Source: Locusta migratoria (lineage: Eukaryota; Arthropoda; Insecta; Orthoptera; Acrididae). Taken from it: a stretch of DNA of 64,000 bases. Below the pieces are notes generated by a model. The model was not told the DNA's origin and ran no database searches. It saw only the letters and a list, made by a program, of their open reading frames with translations. Below are positions 53,981 to 64,000 of the stretch, piece by piece. Numbering within the stretch: position 1 is the first letter of the stretch; every line of letters starts with the position of its first letter. The stretch spans positions 314,037,270 through 314,101,269 of the forward strand of contig CM048744.1 of NCBI GenBank assembly GCA_026315105.1, read 5' to 3'. A program made the translations under genes and the position numbers.

Positions 53981-54533
53981 GTTTTACCGGGAAAATGCCT
54001 GCATTGAGTATAAATACGAACGTAAATATATAAATGTCTTTCAACGAAAAACCATTTAAACAGTGAAAGAGACAGAATAGTTAAATGAGAAAATGATTTT
54101 CCATGTTATTTTGACGGTTAGTAACAAAACAAAATATGAAACCTAAAGTAAACAGTAACTTTTTACTGCATTTTCAATATTGTTTGATGTGTTTGCCAAC
54201 ATAAATTTTCTTCACCAAAAAAACACGTAAGTTTTCAAAACTTTGAATGACATTTTTCCTATTATTCAGATTCTCAGCTGTGTGGAAAATGTATTACATG
54301 ACATTTGAGGTGAACATCAACTACCCTTTCGTCATTAATAAACTCAATTACACTTTCCCTGCTCCTATGTAAAAAGTGCTCTCATAACCCCATTTCACCA
54401 CACAGCAAACAGCTCTACAGTTTTGTTGTTTACGTCTAAACGAAAATGACTACTGGAGACAGGCGAGACGCAGTACGGAATTCACACGCTAGCGGCGTCT
54501 TCAGTAGTCAACTGAGACAAGAAAGTTTATTAT
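53981..54533. other. AT-rich non-coding DNA
   Basis: Nothing recognised. Confidence 0.4.
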
Positions 54534-54923
54534 GTAGGAAACGGGTTACCATCAGCCGTATGTTTTATAGAAACATTTATTTCTTAGCGACATTACATTA
54601 TGCTATCTTCAGGCCGCTATATCGGAGTATAACATTCATTTAAATAGGCATAGTAACTAGTTTCGCAGAATTCTTGGTATCAGTAAGATCCAAAAACAAC
54701 AACTGTGAAGACAATGACTGGTTTGAAACTACAACAAGTCCTTGTCCTCACCTTTTGTTGTTGTTGGATCTTACCGACAGCAAGAAGTCTACGAAACCAG
54801 TTTGGTTACCTATTTAAATGGATGTTATATTCCGATATATGGGCCTGAAGATAACATAATGGAATGTAACCAAGAAATACATGTTTCTATAAAACATACG
54901 GCTGATGGTAACATGTTTCCTAC
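54534..54923. mobile_element. Fold-back element with ~168-bp arms
   Basis: The left arm (54534-54702) and right arm (54756-54923) are inverted copies: 'accatcagccgtatgtttta' is matched by 'taaaacatacggctgatggt', and 'taagatcca' by 'tggatctta'. The spacer is about 53 bases. Neither arm has coding potential. The motif 'gcctgaagataacataatgg' echoes that in the small fold-back at 39993. Flanks show no obvious TSD. Confidence 0.8.
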
Positions 54924-55112
54924 TTAATCTTGAACAGCCGCAGTCCCAGCTCCAACATCGATGATGGATTCAATAAGAAAGTTTATCTTGTAGAGGAGCC
55001 TTAACACAGACACGACACTCAAGCGAATTTTGGTTCCCCATCGTGTCAGCGGTGTACAAAGCGGCAAGAGGAGTACACGACTGAGTGGCCACTATCACGC
55101 GCATTGCTAATA

Positions 55113-56341
55113 CACTGGTCAAAACGATTAGGGGATCAGTTGAAATATCTTGGTTTTGTCATCGGCAGAATGAACAAAAATCGTCCGACGTGTTTCTCTC
55201 CTTTCTACGGAGAGGAGACAACACGGCAACCTTGATAGTGGTAGTAACAGAACGTTGCTGCAGATTGAGTTGGCGTTGACTTGTTGACTTGTGTGCAATA
55301 ACCATGTGATATGGCTGGCCAACCAAATACCATTCATATTGTAATTACAGCTGTTGTGGAATGGTATGGAATTATATGTAGCTGGAAATGGTGCGACACC
55401 ATATGTGACTATGGCAGACAGTTGGGAGTCACTGTCACACGCCTAGATGGCCAGGCTACATTTACTACACCTTTTCATAATTTAATTACTTTCTCAGTTT
55501 GTGTTTAATGCAATTTTTACTTACGTTTGATAATGAAACTAGTTACGTTTTGTAAATTAAAATTCAATTTGTTTGACGTGGCTTAAGCACTATATATGTG
55601 GAATATAATAAATTATCAGCCGGACAATCGTCGTTCCCTCGTCTGGAGAGGAGTGGAAGCTTATGTGCAGGAATCATCACCATATTATGGTGGTAGACAA
55701 ATGGTGTGGGCAGGAGTACTGGCGGACGTAGGCACCTCTATGTCGTCCAGAATGGCGTTATGACTGCTCAGAGGTATAGAGACGAAATCCTTCGACCTTT
55801 TGTTGTGCCTTACGCTGGTGCCATACCAGATGGGTTCCTTCTGGTGGACGATAACGCTCGTTCCCACAGATCTGCACTGGCGAACAACATGCTTGAAGCT
55901 GAGGTTTTTGAACGAATGGAGTGCTCAGCTTGTTCAAATATTGAACATGTCTAGGGTTCCCTTGCAGACGCACATAGCCAGGCAAACACTTCCTACAACG
56001 GTTGCAGAGCTGGATATTGCAGTCATAGACGAATGGCCAAATGGCCCTGAAGAGTAGATTCATAACCTCACACCATACGTCCCACGCAAGTATGCAACTG
56101 TACTGGCCGTCCGAAGTGATCACACACCATGTTAGAGGGCAACGAGAATGACTTTTTCACTATTATGGTAGCCGCATGGTGCCTCTCTCTACGTAAACGG
56201 CATATAAACCTCGCGTAAAGAACTGAGGTAGCAAAATATCATGCTGTATATCATACAAATTATAACTGTAAGCAGTATCTGGATAAAAGACGTTACCTTA
56301 TGTATCTTGTGTATGATATCTTCTAATTGGTTTGGTCAGTG
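55113..56341 (+). mobile_element. Tc1-type transposon, decayed
   Basis: TA at 55111-55112 and 56342-56343. Ends are 'cactggtcaaaacgattag' and complement 'cactgaccaaaccaattag'. Length is 1229 bp. The plus strand keeps part of the transposase: ESSPYYGGRQMVWAGV (about 55673-55717), then QRYRDEILRPFVVPYAGAIP and DGFLLVDDNARSHRS (second catalytic Asp in DDNARSHR, 55828-55872). Beyond, the frame shifts and ends near 56100. The 55290-55600 region, where the helix-turn-helix domain should be, is not recognisable. Confidence 0.85.
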
Positions 56342-56660
56342 TAGTTCTATTCGCAACTTCTATACGTCTCCGTGATTGTTTTTGGAAACGGGAACGCTTG
56401 CAGCGCAATGAAATGTAGCAACAACCAGAAAAGACACATGTTAGTTCTTTGATTTCCTAAGTTATGTAACAAAATCATAAAGTAGAAATGTTATCGTTAC
56501 GGTTTGTCTGAAAATAACATAAATTTCGATGAAATAATGATTGCTTTACCTCAGTAGGAGTTACAATAGCTCATAAAGAGAACTATAAATTGCAATTTTG
56601 ATGTCCAAATGTACAGAAAAGTCGTGCGGGAATGACCCTAAGGTCTAAGACGCGTTGCTG

Positions 56661-56840
56661 CGGCCGCGGTGGAATGGCTGAGCGCTCTACAGCGCCTTGC
56701 TGCGGAGCGCGCGGTTACTCCCTGTCAGAGGTTCCAAACCGCCCTCGGGCATGGGTGTGTGTTTTGTATTTAGTGTAAGTTAATGTAAGTAGTTCCTAAA
56801 GCTGATGACAACTGCTGTTTTACCCGTAGCTTAATTGCGC
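56661..56840 (+). mobile_element. SINE, diverged family B
   Basis: Head 'ggaatggctgagcgctctac', decayed B box 'gaggttccaaaccgccc' and a short 3' module with 'aagctgatgacaactgctgt'. Directly before it, 'aggtctaagacgcgttgctg' looks like a scrap of a second SINE head. Confidence 0.75.
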
Positions 56841-59349
56841 ATTGTAAACTATACTGTAAGATTCTTAAGAAAGAACTACAAAACTCTAAAATCTTGTATT
56901 TTAGGAAAAAATTGCAATTTCGGAAAATAAGATGAAAAAATCAAGAACATTGTGAGGTGGGAGACAGGCAAACACTTAATTTATCTGGCAGAAAGATATT
57001 TTACATAAGACACTGCCTGAAAAGGAATTAACCTGGATGAGATCTGTTACTGAAAGTAAGATTTTGGTAGAGAGAACGGATGTAATTGACTGGCAATGAA
57101 AATATTAAATCGGAATAACCAAATCAGGGGAGCAACCCAGACAGTTAGGTATTTTACGGCGATGAAAATTAGCTTGGCATCATGTATAGAAGATGTTCGA
57201 AGGATCCTGCTATTAATGGCATCAAGGACAATATAGTGTAAGTTATATTTATATGAAGCACTCTCATTATTTGTTATAACACAAATTTAGCAATACGGCA
57301 ATAGTGTTTAAATTAGCAGAACTGCGGCACAAAATCATTTCTCATGTCATTATATTTTTATTTACAAGGTTTTTACAAAAGGATAACAAAATTTCATTCA
57401 AGACAGAAATCCTTCAAGACTGATTTCTCTAGCTACAAGATTTGAATAATGTGATTAAATGTTGCGGAATTTACTGCAGAAGTTACTGTGCCGTTGAAGA
57501 AGATGTGACTTAGCATAACATTTTGAAGACTCACATTGCTTCATTAGTTTAGTTAGAAAAAATTGTTCATAAGATTATTACATGTAAGAGGCAACGTGTG
57601 GTTCGTATTTTTCATTGTATCGTTTCTTATGGCTACTACTTCATACTGATTACGAAATAGATGCAATGTATATATTGTATTCTTTCAGAGATACACTGCA
57701 GTAAACATTTTATTGATAGCTGACAGTATACGGCTTTGCATGTGACAAAAAGGGATTATTAGAAAATTAATTTTGCATACGGAGGCGCATCTATATTACT
57801 AATATATACAGAAGTTCCTTATGTTTTTGTATCAGCAGAGACGAGTTCTCATATGATATCTAAGTGCTCGTTCTGCTGAATCATAGTAAAGTAAAAGTAA
57901 CGAAATCACGGCATGCTGTAAACGTTTCTGTAACATTTCATGACTTAGTTAATTTAATGACGCAATGGAAAGTTTAGTTGCATACTCATCTACTGTGAAT
58001 TCATTTTTCTCATTAATTCTTTGACAATTTATTCGTTCATTTGATCTTGTGTATAATCGTTCGATTGTTTTTGTTGACATAAACTTCATTCGCAGATGGC
58101 CACTACGCTGTTAAACCAGTAGAAAGTAATTAATAAATTAGAAATTGTACTACGGCAAACATGCAACATTTCAAATGCTCGTCAGCTACATCGAATCACC
58201 TTGTTAAACTTATTTTGATATACAGAACCAAGCTACATATTAATACGTGAGTTGATTTGTAGACAAGAATTTTAGATAATAAAAAACGAATATCCTCACT
58301 TTTGTGCAGTGCTAATGCACATAACTTAAGATATGCTGTAGAAGAACAATGTCAAGTGATAGAAACGATTAAGACGCTGAGTGAATTTAAAAAATGCCGC
58401 CCATTGACACGGGAAAAATGAACTTGTCACATAGAAAACTCAGATTCAAAAACTTGGGATGTCTTCCGAAGTGGTCTTTAATTATAACGACATGATTTAT
58501 AATATAAAATACTAAAATTAATTGATAGGTTAATGGTAAAATACAATAAAAGTGGATTTAAAAGGAAGTTTGTGACGTCAAATGTGTTTATATGCTTTTC
58601 CTTAAAGGGAACACTATTTGACGAGTTTCAATTACAGTTACATGTACAGTATCCCAGAGTAATTACCTGTTTGTATATTAAAACTGCAAATTATTTGCAA
58701 TGAACGTGGCGTTCAAGTTGACTGTGAAACGACGACCCCCGACCAAAACGTGAACTAGTGGAATCCGCTTCCAGCGGAATGGTTACATGCAAATACAAAT
58801 GTTTACAAGAGTGCAACGATCTTACGGAACACCTCTAAAGAAATATCTGAAATTCTGGGCGGCAGATATCCGAGAAAATGCCGTTGCTTAACGTGCATAC
58901 TCGTTAATGGTCTTTTTCTTGCTTTTTTTCACGTGATTGTACATTTCAGTTTTTGTGTGTATCACTTGAAGATGTTCTTCCGCAGCATAACGTTACTTTT
59001 ATGCATTAGTAAGTACATCAGTGAGCACACTCTTCCTTTTATTTCGTAAAATTGTATCACAAGAAAATACAAAGTGAGAAACCGGTCATGTGGAGTTAAA
59101 TAACGTTCAAATTGAGCAAGTTGGGCGGATTTTCATTATCTTTCTTTTGGAGGCGTCTTTACTGTTTAAGGGACTTGCTTTACGGATTACATTTCTAATG
59201 TATTTCATAACACTGTTTGAAACAATCAGAGAATGTGTGAGTGACGCTAAAGTGAATTAAAGCATAATGAATATTCTTATGAACCTCTCGAGCTCTGGAT
59301 TAAACTGGAGTTTCTAATTATTACGCAGGACTGAATTTTAAATATTCTT
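56841..59349. other. Repeat-poor AT-rich DNA
   Basis: About 2.5 kb with no TIRs, tRNA boxes or coding motifs that I can recognise. This is one of the two least-invaded stretches of the window. Confidence 0.45.
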
Positions 59350-59362
59350 TCATTAAATGGAG

Positions 59363-59514
59363 TCTGCACGGCCACTACGGTCGGGGGTTCGAATCCCCCC
59401 TAGGGCACGCATATTTGTGCCGTACTTAGTATTAGCTAGTTCATAAGTAGTTTGTAAGTTTAGGGACTGATGACCCCGTAGTTACGTCCCATAAGCTCTA
59501 CACACATTTGTACA
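59363..59514 (+). mobile_element. SINE family A, head-truncated with perfect TSD
   Basis: 13-bp TSD 'tcattaaatggag' (59350-59362 and 59515-59527). The copy starts at 'tctgcacggccactacggtc', so about 50 bases with the A box are missing while B box and 3' module are present. Because the TSD abuts the truncated end, the truncation happened during insertion. Confidence 0.95.
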
Positions 59515-59527
59515 TCATTAAATGGAG

Positions 59528-62500
59528 CCAAATAAGTTTATCCTCGACGAAGGATAGGAATTGTCAATTAAGAACAGTTAAGTTCCATGATTGTCAAATT
59601 GTGTTCTTTCCTTTATTATACTGTAATTAGAACGCAGAAAAACACAATACGCCCCCTTTATATCCACATACAAAAAAGCTGCATGAAATACAGAGCAAAC
59701 TACTATTTTGGTTGCGCACTGCTTTGTACGTGCGATATGAAGATCAGCTTTGACACTTGTGCTGTATGAAACATTAGAGGGTGGGTTCCATTTTGCAAAG
59801 GAATGTGGCGAAAATACTTTTTATACGATATGTTTTCTTCACGCTTGATATGTAAACGATAAGGAGGAGTTTAGAAGAACCCGCCTGAAAATCCATGCAT
59901 GGAATTATCTTATTTAATTTTTCGTTAAGGATCCACAAGTCAGATTTTACAATGAGGACAGTCCATTAAAGTTTACAGTTTATCTCCATTGCGTTCGTTC
60001 TATGTCTCCTAGTAATGTAATGCGGGGTGATCTTATACGGATATTCCCGGAGAGCATTCTTTCGTAGGCTTTCCTATACCATTTGTCTTACCTAAAATTG
60101 TGAATAAAAACACTTCTCAGCAAAGATCGCTACACTTTGATTTTATTCGAGACTTACAGTTTCGAGTATGCAATGTTACCATAACCTGGTACCCCTTTTT
60201 ATAGCCTACAAAAATTTGCGTGTGCCTCTTTCTCCCATAGGAAGGGTGCATAGCCTTAATTTGCTGATCATGAAATACTTGACAGAAGGAAGTAATAAAG
60301 ATGCACGCCCGAAAGTCATGACTTGTCGCCTTCGCATTAAGTATTTCACTGAGCTTTGTGCGAACCAAAGCCAGGCACAATTCCAATGTAAGAAACTAGT
60401 AGAGGCTCTAGCACATGATGATGGCAACATTGCTTAACGAAACCAATAATCTCAAATAAAAGCAAAGAACAGAGATCTTGGCTAAGAAGTGTTTTTCTTC
60501 AAAACTGAAATCATATATCGTCCCTCACTCTAAACATGAGTACATTACGTTACCTACAATAAAGTAATTCAACTTTTTATCCTAATATATTTTACTTCCC
60601 ATGTGTTTGTCTACGACAAGGGTATAGTATTAGAGCAAAAAGCAGTCCCAAACGCGATGGTGTAAGGGTACAGATTAGAACTCTGCAAAGAATCCTATTA
60701 ACCTCCTTCTACTAAAGCAATTACAGGAACGTGCCTGTTGTCTACGCCGTAGAAAAGCAATCGTTACCGCCGTCTCAGTCTATACTGTCTGACGCGTAAG
60801 CTAGCAAGCTAAGAGCTCCAATTACGGCCCTACTGGCGAAGGAAACCTTAATCGAGGAAGTTGGATCAACTTGCTGCCTGTGAACACGATTGTAGAAGGG
60901 CCGCAAACCGCGCTTTGATCCATGGGACGAGGATAAGTACCTACATCCCCCTACCCAGTAACAGCAGTCCTGCAATTCAATGCTATTTACACAGGAAGTG
61001 CTACTGTTATCCCCACTAAATTGGAAGACAAAATACCGCTTTACGTCCCTACGAATGCGCTTACTGGTGTCTCAGTAAACTGTGCTGAAACTCATGTCAA
61101 GAGAAGTGTGTGAACTTTAGAGCTAAGAACCAAAGACATGTATGTGCAACATAGACTAGCCACGCCGCCGCCATACCTGCGGCTAATTATAAACATATTC
61201 CCCATTTTTGGTACGTCATTTTAAGTGATACAGTTGTCTTCTACCAAGAAGTCGTATGTTTCCGTAAGTCTTGCAATAACATCTGATAATTCTGGTACAA
61301 ATTTTTTCCATATTTATTAGCAGCATGACGCGTTTCGGGAAATAATGCCCGAAAGATGAAGTTTAGTTTTTGTGTACAACGGAATCTCAAAGGTAAGCTA
61401 CTCCTACACTGTTTTCGGAATGGGATTGTGAACAAGCAAAGAAGTAGTTAAAGAAAAGTGAAACATCTCTGTTTTCTCATCTGTTTAAAATCTTTCATAT
61501 TCAGTCTTGCTTCTGCATTCGAAAAGTACGATGTAAAATGACGCTACCAAACGACGATATCAGCATCTCAATGACTTAATCATCATTTTGCATAGCGTAT
61601 TGCGATATTGTGTTGTATTTCAAAGTAGAAAGTTTACAGTAGAGAGTGAATTAACGTGCTGAGATGATCGCGTAAAATTACTTATGATTTTCACATTGTA
61701 GTCCTACAAACTCAATTATCCTTATCTCGTAGAGGATATATACTCTGGAAGTAGTTAGAATGACTTTTTCGTCTTCGGTGTGCTTTTAGTTCTATTATAT
61801 TGATAATTGTTTTCTTTCCATTATCAAATTTCCTCTGTTACACCCTGAATTTTTCTGTTCTCAAGATGAGAAGTTTTACATGAGAATATATATCACTGTT
61901 TTTGGATGAACAACATGTACTTAAAGTACATTTTCGTGTTTCTTCGACCGTTCGACGCACATATCTTCTCAGAGGAAAATTTCTTGGATTATAAGAAGAA
62001 GAAATGAGAGGTAAGTTTCTTATGGAACTTAATTTGGTTTCCGTTGAAATAGCGCACCTTACTCTGCTTACATAGGAACTTAGTTCTGTTATAAACTTAT
62101 CCTCATTAACGCTTGCTTATAACAGAAAACTGTTGGCAGTTGCTGACTGTGCGAAAGTTATGTCCCGAAACACTCGGGATAATATTCGTGAATGATACAC
62201 ACACATGGTGAGATGAATCGAATCCGTAAACTTGTTGAAATTGGTCGAGCAGTGTATAAATTATAAATTATGCTAGTAAACAATAAGTATTCCTGATATC
62301 TTGGCATTAGGGAAATGAGTATCCGGCAGTGCCAGTATATATTATCAAAAATTCATGAGTCATAGGTTAACCATTGGTATTGCACTGTAATAAAAGAATG
62401 CTGCTGTGTTATTAAATGGAATACTTCATGGGGAAGTCAGTTAACATGTTTTATATTTCATCTTGGCGTTGGTTTTTCTCTTTACGCACTGATGTCTGCA

Positions 62501-62540
62501 GCAAACCAATGTTTGACCAATGAGTTATAAATTTTTAACA
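59528..62540. other. Repeat-poor AT-rich DNA
   Basis: No coding domain is recognised; 60117-60437 has overlapping frames on both strands without known motifs. 'gcgtttcgggaaataatgcc' with 'cgaaagatga' at 61331-61362 contains a short inverted repeat and resembles motifs near fold-back element ends, but the rest of such an element was not found. Confidence 0.4.
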
Positions 62541-62730
62541 AAATGTTCAAATGTTTATAAATGTATGGGACTTAACATCTTTCGTTATTAGTCCCTAGGC
62601 TTAGAAACTACTCAAACTAAGTTAATTTAACCTAGGGACAACATACACATCCCTATACCCGAAGGAAGACTCGAACCTTCGCCGGCAAGCAACCGGGCGC
62701 TCCGCAGCGAGGCGCCTTCGAACGCTTTTC
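62541..62730 (-). mobile_element. SINE, diverged
   Basis: 3' module at left ('aaatgttcaaatgtttataa', 'gggacttaac', 'tagtccctag'), linker 'ctagggacaacatacacatc' and head with B box complement 'gactcgaaccttcg'. No clear TSD. Confidence 0.8.
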
Positions 62731-63196
62731 CTTTTTCTTTTGTTCGGCGGTTTGATCAGTATTTTGCTGACGTTGATTCTTATTGTTTAATATTTAACTG
62801 TTGAATTTTTATTTATTTATTTATTTATTTTTTTTTTTTTTTGTTACAGACGACTTCGTGGCTTCGGACCGCGCGCGCTGAGGTACCACGCCGGCTAAAA
62901 TGCTCGGCCACTTCACCGCGGCTAATGCCAAATGGTATCGTTCAGTATTCCTCGTTTATTTGAGCTTCCGAATGTTTCAGTGATGCTGTTTGTCATCGCT
63001 GGAATAGTTCAGATTTTAAACAACGGAACTACGCAAAATAGCATCACTGAACATTATGTAGCTCAAAAATGCCAGAGATACTTAACGATGCCATATAGAA
63101 GTACATATGCAGAAAACGTTAATAGTGTACATCTTATGATTGCAGCCTTTATCTGCCAAACCGGTTTTTGAAGCGATCTTAAAGAACATGTACTGT

Positions 63197-63393
63197 CGGC
63201 CGCGGTGGCCGTGGGGACTCAGGCGCTCCTGTCACGGTCTGCACGGCCACTACGGTCGGGGGTTCGAATTCCCCCTCGGGCATAGATATTTGTGCCGTCA
63301 TTAGTATTAGCTAGTTCATAAGTAGTTTGTAAGTTTAGGGACTGATGACCCCGTAGTTGAGTCCCATAAGCTCTACAAACATTTGAACATTTG
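63197..63393 (+). mobile_element. SINE family A
   Basis: Flanks 'agaacatgta' (63183-63192) and 'agaacatgca' (63394-63403) form a probable TSD. Head, B box ('ggttcgaattc', one change) and 3' module present. Confidence 0.9.
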
Positions 63394-63544
63394 AGAACAT
63401 GCAATGACGCAAATACAATCGGGCACAAATGATATTTCTTTTAAGGGTGTATAACAAATGGACAGAATAAGAAGTAATGATATCAGGAACGAATATAGAG
63501 CCGTTAAATAAAAAGAATTGGACCGACTACGTACAAGCAATGTA

Positions 63545-64000
63545 CGAGAGTCACTCCAAAAGCAATGCACACTATTAAAACAAGAAAAAAAAATAGTTTC
63601 CATTCTGCATGTTTGAAAGTTTTACAGTTTGCAGCTACATCCATCCCGCTTGTTTTAAAACTTAGTTCAAAGTGTTCCTGTGAGTGGCACCGTCACAGCA
63701 CGTCTTCAAGGTGGCTGCTACACTTGACGTTCGTCAGTAGCAAAGTGCTGTCATTGAATTCCTATGCTGTGAAAACGAGACAGTGGGAAACAACCACAAG
63801 AGGTTGAAAAAGGTGTATGAAGATGCTGCTGTCAGTACAGTTAGTCGGTGGGCAAGCAGGTTACGTGATGAAAGCGGGCACGGCAATGTTGAGGATTGTC
63901 CTCGCAGCGGCAGGCTTCGTTCTGCACACAATCCAGAAAAATACGCAGAGAGTTACCGAATTGGTGTTCAAAATGTTCAACTGTCTGTAAATCTATCGGA
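63545..64000 (+). mobile_element. mariner element, 5' part, running off the window
   Basis: TA at 63543-63544 precedes 'cgagagtcactccaaaagca', a mariner-type end. The frame 63741-63968 reads QSAVIEFLCCENE, HKRLKKVYEDAAVSTVSRWA, SRLRDESGHGNVEDCPRSGR, the N-terminal helix-turn-helix pair of mariner transposases, which binds the TIR. A SINE tail interrupts it at 63968. The catalytic domain lies outside the window or is lost. A stop directly upstream (63738-63740) and the lack of a good ATG suggest decay. Confidence 0.8.
63968..64000 (-). mobile_element. SINE 3' end at window edge
   Basis: 'aaatgttcaactgtctgtaa' and 'atctatcgga' match the 3' end of family B in minus orientation. The rest lies beyond the window. 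Confidence 0.75.

Noticed and set aside
60117..60437. Overlapping 89-codon frames on opposite strands
   Set aside because: No motif; mutual overlap suggests that at most one could be real, and neither has support.

Overview
This is an animal, almost certainly insect, intergenic or intronic window. It is AT-rich, has long gene-free stretches, and is packed with nested transposable elements. The best guess is a large orthopteran genome (locust or grasshopper, Schistocerca-like). That guess is inference: it rests on tRNA-derived SINEs whose 3' domain carries a GGACTGATGACC core, on LINEs ending in a TAGATG tail, and on RTE 3' ends, all of which I associate with such genomes. I see no host protein-coding gene, no rRNA and no functional tRNA. 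Every open frame that I can recognise belongs to a mobile element, and nearly all are broken.

Layout. 0-4 kb: unique DNA, an old LINE and a DDE transposase fragment. 5-6.5 kb: an RTE LINE with an exact 11-bp target-site duplication (TSD). 6.7-9.1 kb: a LINE 3' end split by a hAT transposon that is itself split by two SINEs. 9.7-12 kb: a piggyBac-type element (TTAA sites) split by a LINE. 12.8-15.5 kb: a longer LINE with endonuclease and reverse transcriptase (RT). 16.6-18.1 kb: a decayed Penelope-like element with RT and a GIY-YIG endonuclease. 19.6-20.6 kb: a second piggyBac-type element keeping a transposase C-terminus. 21.5-22.2 kb: a mariner fold-back. 23-26.3 kb: a direct duplication carrying Tc1 copies, with a LINE and SINEs added later. 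26.3-31 kb: SINEs, fold-backs and microsatellites. 33-43 kb: SINEs, LINE fragments, an RTE copy and a terminal-inverted-repeat element ('element X'). 43.4-46 kb: a near-perfect hairpin with a tRNA T-arm loop, a SINE and a mariner. 48-56.4 kb: more element X, LINE and SINE nests, a long fold-back and a Tc1. 56.8-62.5 kb: comparatively repeat-poor DNA. 63.2-64 kb: a SINE and a mariner running off the edge.

How it fits together. The order of insertion can be read from TSDs: SINEs are youngest and sit inside hAT, LINE, element X and other SINEs. At least 26 SINE copies share a 3' module that can fold into a small hairpin. The stem is kept by compensatory changes between families while the tRNA-like heads differ, so one LINE machinery may mobilise them all. 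LINE-encoded RT/endonuclease, PLE RT/GIY-YIG and several DDE transposases are all present, but only as disabled copies.
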